Positions 9,147 to 17,367 of a DNA stretch of 64,000 nucleotides are shown here, piece by piece. A model generated the notes under the pieces. It worked only from the letters and a program-made list of their open reading frames with translations. It had not been told where the DNA came from and did not search any database. Source of the DNA: an uncultured Flavobacteriales bacterium. GTDB taxonomy: Bacteria > Bacteroidota > Bacteroidia > Flavobacteriales_G > Salibacteraceae. The translations under genes were made by a program, and so were the position numbers. The stretch covers positions 1-64,000 of the forward strand of contig CAJIZE010000020.1 in the NCBI GenBank assembly GCA_905181855.1, read 5' to 3'. Every line of letters begins with the position of its first letter. Position 1 is the stretch's first letter.

Positions 9147-12100
9147 TTAAAAGTTTATCATAAGCCCTAATCTCATTCTCCTTGGAAGAGAAAAGTTTCT
9201 AGGGTCATTGATTTTCATTGTGTATAAATCTGCAAAAGCCTCTGTATTATTCTGTGAATTAATAAACTGAGAATACTGAGCAGCATTTAAAAATCCATCG
9301 TCATCAGCATTACCAGTAAAACGGTAAACACTAACAATGTTTTTTTGATTTAAAACATTCAGAATTTGCATATATATATTAGCCCCAAACTCTTTTGTTT
9401 TTTCCCCTCCAACAGGAAGTTTTATTTTTATATCTCGATCTATACGAGCATCAATTCTAGCTTGCCATGGCAAACGTGCTCCATTAATAGAACCATCCAA
9501 AAACGCACTATTTCTAGACCCTAAACCAGTTTCAGTAGGGTTACTTTGACCATTGTAAGGAGTTCCTGAGCCAGCATTAACAACAAAATTAGCTCCAGTA
9601 TTAGCTAATATTTGTTTGCCTCCGATTACCGGTCCATCATAATTTTCTCCATTGGAATACCTGTAATCAACGGTCAGAATGATGGTATGCCTTTGATCAA
9701 AATCAAGAGCTGATGTAGTTCTTAGGTTGTCTTTTCCCGCACGTATTAAAGCTTGAGCTGTTCCTTCATCCGAACCAGTACCTTCAGCAAACTGTAAGGT
9801 GTAAGATGCTTTCATCCATATATTACCTGTTCTTCTTAAATCATATGTAAAAGTCATTCCTTTTGTTGTGCCAAAATCAATATTGTCATAGGTATCGTAA
9901 GTTTTCGGATAAGCCGATGTACGTCTAACTAATTGTACTTGATCTCTCATTTCACGATAGAAGGCAGACAACTTTAATGAAGAAGTCTTGGTTAATTTTT
10001 GTTGGAATCCAATTTCATAATCTATTGTTCTTTCTGGTTGAAGATTAGGATTATTCACATTAATACTTGTGATTGATTCTAAATAAACATACTGATGTGG
10101 ATTTAATCTGTTTCCAAAAGTTGGTCTTTTTGTCAAAATATCATAATGAGCAAAAAACAAAGCATCGTCAGAAATTGGGAATGAAAAAGAGATTCTTGGC
10201 ATAAAAATATTTTGTGGCTTAAAATCTCTAAATGCATCTGATCCGATTTCAAGTGAAGCCGTTTTTTCTTTATCTACTAACAAAGGATGAATTCCGGTAG
10301 AATTCTCAATTGATGTTTCTGAATCATCAACCTCTACTCCTGAAGCATTATACCATGTACCTTCATTTCTATAACCTAGAATTGCTGTTGGTTCTTTTTC
10401 ATTATCAACATAAACAACATAATCGTCTCCTATATTATCTGGGTGACCACCATCTGTTAAATCCAAAGCTTCTTGTTCTCCTGCTTTTACAGTTTCAAAC
10501 AAAACCCATGGATCTTTCAAAACTGCTTGATTTGCATCAAACCTATCAATCCTTAAACCTACTGTAAAAACCAAATCATCAAAAGCAAATTTATCTTGAA
10601 TAAAACCAGCTATATAAATTGGGCTGAACGCAGCAACAGGACGAGTATAATTACCGAATTCATCTCTTTCTTTGAAATAATCATCAAATGAAGGGTTCGA
10701 TTTCAATTTCTCACCGTAGTGATTAAATCCATAATAATTATACGATTGAGATGGCATGTAGTAGTTTAATAACTCTTGTGCACTAAAAAACGATAAGTCC
10801 ATCTTATCAGGTGAAATGTTATCAAAATCAATATTATCTACACCATCTTGATTCATATCTAAAGCCCCTCTTAAGTTGTAATCAAAAAAACTTTGATTCT
10901 CTCCCTCTAAAGCAGCATTGTATTTACCAGGTGAAGAATTCAATCTATCATAACTAAATCTTTCTCCTCCAAAACCCAAATCAATGGTAGGATTCCAAAC
11001 GTCTAAATTATTGACATGATTATTACTTAACAACCTACCAAGTGTCCACAAACTGGTGGGTGATATAACAAAATCTCTATCTGTTCTTTGTTCGTACTCT
11101 ACCCCAACTGTAAATGAATGATCTTTAATATCGGCGGAACCCATTGCAGTAAATCTAAATTGAGTATTGTCTACATTTCTATATTGATTGTATTGAGAGC
11201 CCGTAAAACTCCACATGTCATAAACACTTCTTGGTGAGTCACCATTTCTAATTCCTCCATTTTGCTGAAGAGCAGCCATATCTCTCAAGAAGTCATTCTC
11301 TTGCTCAGTCGTTGGATCATCAGCTAAGCTTGGATTTTTAAGGGGGTTTCCCAAGCTATCATAACCTAACCATCCATAAGTTTCGTAATAATCGTTGATA
11401 ATATTGGCTATAATTGGGTTGTTATCAGAAGGTGTGAACCCGGTTAACGTATCCTCGAAAGTTGATTGGAGTAAACCAAAACGTTGTGTTGAAGAATCTA
11501 AACCAAATGTATTGTAAGAAGGTGCTGTAAACCTTTTAAAGGCTCCATAATGACCATATTTAAACAAATCATCTTTAAAATCAGGATCATATTGTTTGAC
11601 TACACGTTGCTGATAATCAACCTGAATTGAATAAAACGCATTTTTTATAGAAGAAGATTTTGCTTCTTCATTTGATTGGCTGGAGTAAAACCTTTGAGTA
11701 AATCTAGCATATGACCTCCAAGTATAGGTCATGTTTTCACCATTATTTCCTGTATTGAATAATAGATTAGCTTCACTGTATCTTTGGTTTTTACCATAGT
11801 TAAAAGTCCCACCAACAGTAAAATTTGTTTTTGGCCCAGTATTAAAATCAAGCTTAGCATTTATATTTACTGAATTTGAAGCAATGTTTGGAGTTGTTTC
11901 AACCTTTTCAAAATCGTTTAACCTTAGATATTCCGCATTGTAAAATACACCTGGTCCATTAGGATTCTTTCTTAATGGATCCTCCTGTATGGAGGTCAAA
12001 ACATCATCTTTGGCTTTCCAGTATCCAATAGGCGAAGGTCTTCCATCAATAATAGATGTTCCGTTACCAGCTAAAAAGAAACCAACAAGAGGCTCTGTTT

Positions 12101-12935
12101 TTTTACCCTCTTCATCTTTTTTCATTACTAAAGGACCCGTCAAACTGAATTCAGCTAAATTATAACCGTATTTATCAAGACCCACTATATTATCTCCAAA
12201 TTTATATCCTGAAGACACGTATTCCAATCCACCTGCAAAATCTTTTGATGGGCCTCTAGTTGTAATACTAACAACCCCACCAGTAACATCACCGTATTGT
12301 GCAGGGATACCTCCCATCATTACAGAAACCTGTTCAATAGAAGATTGAGGTAAGGCTGATGTTCCCCTTACTTTAATACCATCGATAAAGTAGTAATTTG
12401 CATCTGAACGAGAACCTCTCATAAATTGATTTCCTGAGCCATCATCTTTAGAAAACACACCACCAACGGTAGAAGCAACACCTGCAGCACCACGCGAGGG
12501 CATTCTATTTAACTGTTCTTTGGTTATTACACCTCCTGAAACAGTATTTCCTTTATCAATTAAAGGTACAGTATACTCTTGTACCACAAAAACATCTAGA
12601 TCTACTGCGGATGACTCTAAACCTAAATCAAAGAATGTTATTGACTCGGCATTAACCCTAACACCATTGGTTTGGTTTGGCTGAAATCCGATAGATTTAA
12701 CTTTAACAGTATAATCTCCAGGTGTAATAGGTTTGATAAAATATTTTCCATCAAAATCGGTTGCTGCTCCAGCCTTTTGAAGACCGTTTTGTTCAAGAAT
12801 CACATTCACAAAAGGAAGTGGTTCTCCAGTTTTAGAATCAGTGATGGTTCCTTTTAAACCTCCTTGACCTACCTGAGCATTCAGGGAAATCACAAATACA
12901 CTAAAAACCGCAATGAATAGTATTTTTTTAAGCAT
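9147..12935 (-). CDS. TonB-dependent receptor with carboxypeptidase-regulatory-like N-terminus
   Basis: A 1262-residue outer membrane receptor. Order: signal peptide (1-20), CarboxypepD_reg-like beta-sandwich (about 27-112, starting GLKGTITDSKTGEPLPFVNV), a plug with the GGVITKEQLNRMPSRGA and GSRSDANYYFIDGIKVRG segments (about 130-190), then a long barrel ending in the terminal strand MRLGLMINF. The ligand is unknown. It heads the operon with the giant secreted protein and the PorV-like barrel. At this size and with this partner it may work with the secreted protein rather than import a small siderophore. Confidence 0.9.
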   Translation of the reverse strand: MLKKILFIAVFSVFVISLNAQVGQGGLKGTITDSKTGEPLPFVNVILEQNGLQKAGAATDFDGKYFIKPITPGDYTVKVKSIGFQPNQTNGVRVNAESITFFDLGLESSAVDLDVFVVQEYTVPLIDKGNTVSGGVITKEQLNRMPSRGAAGVASTVGGVFSKDDGSGNQFMRGSRSDANYYFIDGIKVRGTSALPQSSIEQVSVMMGGIPAQYGDVTGGVVSITTRGPSKDFAGGLEYVSSGYKFGDNIVGLDKYGYNLAEFSLTGPLVMKKDEEGKKTEPLVGFFLAGNGTSIIDGRPSPIGYWKAKDDVLTSIQEDPLRKNPNGPGVFYNAEYLRLNDFEKVETTPNIASNSVNINAKLDFNTGPKTNFTVGGTFNYGKNQRYSEANLLFNTGNNGENMTYTWRSYARFTQRFYSSQSNEEAKSSSIKNAFYSIQVDYQQRVVKQYDPDFKDDLFKYGHYGAFKRFTAPSYNTFGLDSSTQRFGLLQSTFEDTLTGFTPSDNNPIIANIINDYYETYGWLGYDSLGNPLKNPSLADDPTTEQENDFLRDMAALQQNGGIRNGDSPRSVYDMWSFTGSQYNQYRNVDNTQFRFTAMGSADIKDHSFTVGVEYEQRTDRDFVISPTSLWTLGRLLSNNHVNNLDVWNPTIDLGFGGERFSYDRLNSSPGKYNAALEGENQSFFDYNLRGALDMNQDGVDNIDFDNISPDKMDLSFFSAQELLNYYMPSQSYNYYGFNHYGEKLKSNPSFDDYFKERDEFGNYTRPVAAFSPIYIAGFIQDKFAFDDLVFTVGLRIDRFDANQAVLKDPWVLFETVKAGEQEALDLTDGGHPDNIGDDYVVYVDNEKEPTAILGYRNEGTWYNASGVEVDDSETSIENSTGIHPLLVDKEKTASLEIGSDAFRDFKPQNIFMPRISFSFPISDDALFFAHYDILTKRPTFGNRLNPHQYVYLESITSINVNNPNLQPERTIDYEIGFQQKLTKTSSLKLSAFYREMRDQVQLVRRTSAYPKTYDTYDNIDFGTTKGMTFTYDLRRTGNIWMKASYTLQFAEGTGSDEGTAQALIRAGKDNLRTTSALDFDQRHTIILTVDYRYSNGENYDGPVIGGKQILANTGANFVVNAGSGTPYNGQSNPTETGLGSRNSAFLDGSINGARLPWQARIDARIDRDIKIKLPVGGEKTKEFGANIYMQILNVLNQKNIVSVYRFTGNADDDGFLNAAQYSQFINSQNNTEAFADLYTMKINDPRNFSLPRRMRLGLMINF

Positions 12936-13067
12936 AGTAAAAGTTTTCGATTTTATACTTCAATATTTTGCATTTACCCCCATTTTTCGGGCGCGTAAAG
13001 ATATAAAAATATCAAAACGTTTAACATTTTTTAAGATTAATGCATGCTGCAGTATGTTGTTTTCACA

Positions 13068-13514
13068 TCAGTCATAAGGTCGATTTAAAATGGCATCTGC
13101 GATAACCAAATCTCTTAAACTATAGCTGATCTCATTTGGCTCTTCCTCAACCGATTTATTCTTATTCCGTTGCAGCTCAAAAACCTTTACTCCTTTTGGG
13201 TTTTCCTTTTTTAATAGTTTACTGCTAGCAATAACTGGCTTGCTGCCAATAACCCTCTCCTTATCGCTTTCAAAAGTTGCTTTTGAATTTGTATCGCCTT
13301 GCACTTGATTGCCCGCTCCTGTGATTTCTTTAAACAAATCTTCTAACATTTCCTTGCCCTCATTAGAGCTTTTAGGTTCGGTTTTGCCCTCTATCCGACC
13401 CTGTTTTTTAGCTGCTTCATTTCTCTTTTTAATTAAGGAGTATAATCCACCGATTGCTATCAAAACAAAATATAGAATATCTCCGAAATCAAATGCCGCT
13501 ATCTTCCTATCCAT
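13068..13514 (-). CDS. Conserved Bacteroidota membrane-anchored hypothetical protein
   Basis: 148 residues with one N-terminal membrane helix (about 10-26) and then a long charged, probably disordered cytoplasmic region. It ends with SLRDLVIADAILNRPYD, a tail I recall as conserved in small Bacteroidota proteins of this type. Function unknown. Its start overlaps the end of the upstream basic protein by 16 bp, so the two are probably one transcription unit. Confidence 0.75.
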   Translation of the reverse strand: MDRKIAAFDFGDILYFVLIAIGGLYSLIKKRNEAAKKQGRIEGKTEPKSSNEGKEMLEDLFKEITGAGNQVQGDTNSKATFESDKERVIGSKPVIASSKLLKKENPKGVKVFELQRNKNKSVEEEPNEISYSLRDLVIADAILNRPYD

Positions 13515-13723
13515 TTTTTAAATTTTATTTGAAATTTAAATGCCTTTTTACCTGACAAGGGTTTCTTTCTATTTCGATTTAAACGTTCAGCTTTTTTAAG
13601 GCTTGCCTTCATTCTTTTTTGAACACCCTTTGATTGGTTCTCTTGATGCTTTTCTTTTAAATAAATTGATACATCTTGCTCCTCTTTTTCCTGTTCTTCT
13701 TTTTTTGCTTCCAAATTTTTCAT
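13499..13723 (-). CDS. Small highly basic protein; true N-terminus probably upstream beyond a T10 run
   Basis: From the first ATG this is a 74-residue, Lys/Arg/Glu-rich protein with coiled-coil-like spacing and no recognised domain. In the same frame upstream lies an apparent signal peptide (LILIGLPYTSQGQ) that has no usable start codon because a TAG precedes it. If the T10 run on the minus strand (13806-13797) held 11 Ts, the frame would extend back to a TTG at 13854, giving MKIIQQIYQLSRLINLFF before that sequence. The mature protein may therefore be exported, about 118 residues in precursor form. The TTG lies only 5 bp from the divergent lipoprotein gene. Confidence 0.6.
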   Translation of the reverse strand: MKNLEAKKEEQEKEEQDVSIYLKEKHQENQSKGVQKRMKASLKKAERLNRNRKKPLSGKKAFKFQIKFKKWIGR

Positions 13724-13859
13724 TCTCTTACGCAGAGATTCTTGTTTGGGCGGTTTATTTTGACCTTGAGAGGTGTAAGGTAAGCCGATAAGTATTAAAA
13801 AAAAAACAGATTGATTAAACGGCTAAGCTGGTATATTTGTTGGATGATTTTCAAGTTTT

Positions 13860-14288
13860 ATGCATAAATATACCGCAATAATAACATTTGTATTGCTATT
13901 TTCTGGTTTTAGCTGCAACAAGAATAATGATGTGTATAGCATTTTACCAAATGTTAGGGTTAATATTTACGCATACCTAAGTCAGCCAGAATATTTCCCG
14001 ATAGGAGTTGTTGGGGGTTGGATGTATACAAATGGTGGATCAAAGGGTATAATTATTTATCGCAAAAATATTGATGAGTTTATTGCCTTCGAAAGACATG
14101 TTCCTCACAAGGCAGACGAGTCATGCTCTCTTGCAACTGTTGATTCTGCTTCACTATACATTATAGAAGGTTGCGATGGTTCTGTTTATCTAATTAATGA
14201 TGGCTCAGTTATAGATGGTATTGCTATAATTGGCTTAAAACAATATGTTACTTCATTTGATGGTGACCTTTTACATATTTACAATTAA
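13860..14288 (+). CDS. Small lipoprotein with Rieske-like fold but no cluster ligands
   Basis: 142 residues: a lipoprotein signal with lipobox FSC (Cys19), then a compact domain. The C-terminal half (ERHVPHKADESC, EGCDGSVYLINDGSVIDG, then a final strand DLLHIYN) resembles the Rieske [2Fe-2S]-like lipoproteins common in Bacteroidota. The Cys-x-His plus Cys-x2-His ligand pairs of true Rieske proteins are not present: the first pair is replaced by VPH and the second by GCDGS. The fold assignment is an inference from pattern, not a proven match. It is a single gene, divergent from the small basic protein. Confidence 0.6.
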   Translation: MHKYTAIITFVLLFSGFSCNKNNDVYSILPNVRVNIYAYLSQPEYFPIGVVGGWMYTNGGSKGIIIYRKNIDEFIAFERHVPHKADESCSLATVDSASLYIIEGCDGSVYLINDGSVIDGIAIIGLKQYVTSFDGDLLHIYN

Positions 14289-14365
14289 CCAAAGAATTAG
14301 GGTAAACACTCTAGTTTGCCTTCTCTCTTTAAATCTACTTTTGCTTATATCTCTTTGATGCTGTT

Positions 14366-14397
14366 AAACGGGTATCCGATTTATTGAGTACCCGTTT
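14366..14397 (+). terminator. Possible terminator between the convergent lipoprotein and transporter genes
   Basis: A 9-bp perfect inverted repeat (14366-14374 and 14389-14397, loop of 14) with GC-rich core lies between two convergent genes. T tracts on both sides are weak (GTTTACTTATT on the plus strand), so it may act in either direction or only stabilise RNA ends. Confidence 0.45.
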
Positions 14398-14402
14398 ACT
14401 TA

Positions 14403-15797
14403 TTAAAACAGCAGTAATCCGATTGAAAACACAACCGCCCCTACCACCAACAATATAAATGTATATGGCAACAGTTGCTTTGCCTTCAATTGCGTTATAC
14501 CAAGTAATGGCAACGCCCAAAATGGCTGCACCATATTCGTTAACTGGTCACCATAGGCTAAAGCCATTATTGCTTTACTCAAAGGAATATTTAGTTCTGT
14601 AGCAGCTTTTACGATTAATGGACCTTGGATTGCCCATTGCCCACCTCCACTTGGAACAAAAAAATTAACAATACCAGCACTGATAAACGTAAAAACAGGA
14701 AATGTAGTTTCATTTGATATCGAAACAAAAAAGTCAGACATATTATTGACTAACCCTGAATGATTCATGATGCCCAGAATACCAAAATATAGAGGGAACT
14801 GAATTAGGATTCCACTTACCCCGCCGATAGCTTTATCTATTGTGTTTAAAAAAATACTGAAGTTCGAGTGAAGCACCAACCCTAATCCAAGAAGCATGAA
14901 ATTAATGTTATTTGGAGTGAAGTAACTCAAAAAATTTGAAGACCCAATTTGATAGAACTTGTAAATAACACCCCCTAATACAACGAGTCCAAAATACAAT
15001 GCCAACCATTTAGAGTGGTCCAACCTTTCTGCACCAACAATCTTGGTAAGACCAGGGTTAACCTGCACATCCTCATGTTTAATTGTAATTTCGGTTGACT
15101 TCACCTTTTTACCAACCAAGTATAATGTTAGTGGTACAGAAATTAATATCAAAATTGAAACAACCATATTCATTGTACCAAATACAGTTTCGGAATATGA
15201 TATTGATGTTGGCAGAGTGTTTAATAGGGTGTTTGATGCTCCTGCTTCTTGAAGTAAATTAATTAAGTGGTTTGGCTCGGCAACTTTTACAAGTGAACTT
15301 CCTGATAAGCCCCCGTGCCAAACCAACATCCCGGAATAACCAGCGGCTGCAACCATTGGATAGTTAATTTTCACTTTCCTTTCCAGAGCATCCTCTGCTA
15401 CTTTTCGTGAAAAAATAGCACCGAATATCAGCCCAAGCCCCCAATTAAATAGGGCTACTAACATGGTCATAAACGAAACAATTGCTACGGCCCTTGAGGT
15501 AGTTGAGCAGAACTCAGAAAAATATTTTATTATTTTATTGACAGGTTTTGTTAAGGCCAACGCATGGCCCAATACCAACATCAACATCATTTGTACTGCA
15601 AAAACCAACAGCCCTGCGTTCCATAATCCCTGTTCCCAGTAATTAAAAAGCAGAAATGATTTAGTAATCAAATCTGCTTCTTTATTTGTAAATATTAAGG
15701 CAATAAAAAAAGTGGTAATTGATAAAATTACCGCTATAGTAAAAGGATTCGGTAAGAACTTTTTAAATATTTTATAAACAAGTTCTGTTGCCTTCAT
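14403..15797 (-). CDS. atoE: Short-chain fatty acid transporter, AtoE/TIGR00366 family
   Basis: A 464-residue inner membrane protein with about 10-12 hydrophobic helices. The conserved pieces of the AtoE family are visible: FNWGLGLIFGAIFSR (about 116-130), AAGYSGMLVWHGGLSGS (about 150-166), and FFVPSGGGQWAIQGP with GDQLTNMVQPFWALP near the C-terminus. The family is thought to take up acetoacetate or short-chain fatty acids such as butyrate. It ends 6 bp before a DUF3127 gene in the same direction, but that neighbour gives no hint of substrate. The beta-oxidation operon lies about 26 kb away. Confidence 0.85.
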   Translation of the reverse strand: MKATELVYKIFKKFLPNPFTIAVILSITTFFIALIFTNKEADLITKSFLLFNYWEQGLWNAGLLVFAVQMMLMLVLGHALALTKPVNKIIKYFSEFCSTTSRAVAIVSFMTMLVALFNWGLGLIFGAIFSRKVAEDALERKVKINYPMVAAAGYSGMLVWHGGLSGSSLVKVAEPNHLINLLQEAGASNTLLNTLPTSISYSETVFGTMNMVVSILILISVPLTLYLVGKKVKSTEITIKHEDVQVNPGLTKIVGAERLDHSKWLALYFGLVVLGGVIYKFYQIGSSNFLSYFTPNNINFMLLGLGLVLHSNFSIFLNTIDKAIGGVSGILIQFPLYFGILGIMNHSGLVNNMSDFFVSISNETTFPVFTFISAGIVNFFVPSGGGQWAIQGPLIVKAATELNIPLSKAIMALAYGDQLTNMVQPFWALPLLGITQLKAKQLLPYTFILLVVGAVVFSIGLLLF

Positions 15798-15802
15798 GTT
15801 TT

Positions 15803-16174
15803 TTAAAATGGTAACCCGTCGTCCTCATCATCCATTCCTGCTGGCTCTTCAAATGCAGGAATATTATCCATTGCCTTAGGAGCCCCTGCTGCGGTTAGCA
15901 CCACGTCTTGAGCTTGCTTATCAACTTTCCAAGCTTGAAGGTTCACAAAGTATCTTCCTTGGTACTCATTACCTCTTACGTTAAAAGCTACGTTTACTAA
16001 ATCACCTGGAGTTAAAGCATCTAGCATCGCAATTTTATCTTTAATACACTCAAATTTTACATCTTGAGGGTATTGTTCTTGCGTAGTCACAACAAACTCT
16101 CTTTTCTCAAAGCCACTGCTAAATGTTTGTTTGTCTATTAGTAACTTTACTTTTCCTTGAATTTCTAAACTCAT
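15803..16174 (-). CDS. DUF3127 domain protein (OB-fold-like)
   Basis: A 123-residue cytoplasmic protein. Residues 1-90 match the DUF3127 pattern: a short beta-rich domain starting LEIQGKVKLLIDKQTFSSGFEKREFVV and continuing LTPGDLVNVAFNVRGNEYQGRYFVNLQAWKV, OB-fold-like. The C-terminus is an acidic tail ending DDEDDGLPF, the same kind of ending seen in single-stranded DNA binding protein SSB. A nucleic-acid-related role is therefore attractive but unproven. It is followed by the atoE-like gene and preceded 14 bp upstream by the flavin reductase gene. Confidence 0.8.
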   Translation of the reverse strand: MSLEIQGKVKLLIDKQTFSSGFEKREFVVTTQEQYPQDVKFECIKDKIAMLDALTPGDLVNVAFNVRGNEYQGRYFVNLQAWKVDKQAQDVVLTAAGAPKAMDNIPAFEEPAGMDDEDDGLPF

Positions 16175-16188
16175 GTTTCTATTATTTA

Positions 16189-17085
16189 TTAATTATTAAA
16201 TGACAATAAAGTCTTCCATGCTTTCAATACCTGACCTTTTTCTAATTGTAAATGTGCAAGTTTATGAAGCTCGACTTCTAAAGTAACTGCATCGTCCTCA
16301 TATTGCTGAAACAAACCTGACAACTCCATTAGCTTGTATTCGTTAACATCTGTTTCATTAGGCAACTCTTGAATATTCCCTAATCGACCTAAGTCGTTTC
16401 CTGTTAAAAATTTACTCAACCGAATATCATCAGGTATCCTATCCACGCCTATACCTAGGTTTCTGATTGGTTTTTCAACTTCAAACAAAGCCTCTCCGCT
16501 TGCACGAACATACCAATCGCCTCCTAGTCTTCCAACCAAATCAATTTTATTCTGATCAATTTTTCCGTTTTCATCTAAAACAGATTCATTGATGTGCATC
16601 ATTTTAATTTCACAAATAATCAAATTACCTGCTCCGCCTTCTTGACCTGTTTCAACTATTTCTTTAACAACACACTCTAGCTGAACCGGTGATTCTTTAA
16701 CACGAAACGGTTTTATTGTTTCTGACTCAACAGGCGTCAAACCAGATTTAATAAACTCGTTAACTCCATCTCCATATTCAGTGCTAGATAGAGACATTTG
16801 CTGAACGATATCGTAGTTCACAACATTTATAACCACTTCTTTGGTGGCTTTCGCATTGTCTAAAGTATGCTTAGTGGTGTTGTTCCTTACCCTACGAGCA
16901 GGAGAAAAAATTGCGATTGGAGGGTTTGCACTAAAAACATTAAAAAAACTAAATGGACTTAAGTTAGGATTCCCTTCCTCATCAATGGTACTAGCCAAAG
17001 CTATAGGCCTAGGACCTACAGCGCCTAAGAGGTATCCATGAAATTGAGGTGTTGGTATTGTACCGGGAACTACTTTTAGCATCAA
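16189..17085 (-). CDS. Flavin reductase family protein (FMN-binding split barrel)
   Basis: 298 residues. The first 200 form a flavin-reductase-like split barrel: GAVGPRPIALASTIDEEG (22-39), NLSPFSFFNVFSANPPI, and RVRNNTTKHT are typical FMN-contact segments. The last 90 residues are an extra helical region of unknown role also found in Bacteroidota homologues. It probably uses NAD(P)H to reduce flavin or carries FMN itself; partner enzyme unknown. ATG ATG at the start leaves two possible initiation codons one codon apart. Confidence 0.85.
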   Translation of the reverse strand: MMLKVVPGTIPTPQFHGYLLGAVGPRPIALASTIDEEGNPNLSPFSFFNVFSANPPIAIFSPARRVRNNTTKHTLDNAKATKEVVINVVNYDIVQQMSLSSTEYGDGVNEFIKSGLTPVESETIKPFRVKESPVQLECVVKEIVETGQEGGAGNLIICEIKMMHINESVLDENGKIDQNKIDLVGRLGGDWYVRASGEALFEVEKPIRNLGIGVDRIPDDIRLSKFLTGNDLGRLGNIQELPNETDVNEYKLMELSGLFQQYEDDAVTLEVELHKLAHLQLEKGQVLKAWKTLLSFNN

Positions 17086-17174
17086 ATTATTTTACGCAAA
17101 GTTAATTATTGCCTGCTTTTTCTTGATGCTTTTAGCTGATATATAAACTTAAAAAATCCTTTATGAAAAGTTGA

Positions 17175-17203
17175 TTTGTAAATTCACATTAATATTATAT
17201 TTG
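17175..17203 (+). promoter_or_regulatory. Promoter of tRNA-Leu
   Basis: A Bacteroidota-type promoter: TTTG at 17175-17178, a 17-bp spacer and TATATTTG at 17196-17203, about 30 bp before the mature tRNA. A short CCCC/GGGG hairpin (17207-17220) lies in the leader. Confidence 0.75.
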
Positions 17204-17232
17204 CAGCCCCTTCTCAGGGGAAGGTTCTTTTT

Positions 17233-17314
17233 GCGGGTGTGGTGAAATTGGTAGACACGCTAGACTTAGGATCTAGTGCTTCACGGCTTGGGGGTTCGAG
17301 TCCCTTCACCCGCA
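17233..17314 (+). tRNA. tRNA-Leu (anticodon UAG)
   Basis: 82 nt class II tRNA. The acceptor stem pairs GCGGGTG (17233-17239) with CACCCGC (17307-17313), followed by discriminator A. The anticodon stem CTAGA/TCTAG encloses loop CTTAGGA with anticodon TAG at 17267-17269. The variable arm is long, as expected for Leu, and the T arm carries GGTTCGAGTCC. CCA is not encoded. Confidence 0.97.
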
Positions 17315-17322
17315 CATAAATT

Positions 17323-17355
17323 AAAACCTGTTCATTAAATTGAGCAGGTTTTTTT
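17323..17355 (+). terminator. Terminator after tRNA-Leu
   Basis: A 12-bp stem with one G-T pair (17323-17334 and 17341-17352, loop of 6) ends in a seven-T run (17349-17355). It follows the tRNA by 8 bp and faces the convergent anti-sigma gene, for which it may also serve. Confidence 0.85.
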
Positions 17356-17367
17356 GTTTATATAAAT

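Noticed and set aside
10310-10567. Plus-strand frame rich in Leu and His inside the TonB receptor gene
   Set aside because: Low-complexity shadow of the receptor's barrel codons; no start signals.
17207-17220. CCCC/GGGG hairpin before tRNA-Leu as a riboswitch or T-box
   Set aside because: Only four GC pairs and directly in a tRNA leader; no T-box or other aptamer features.
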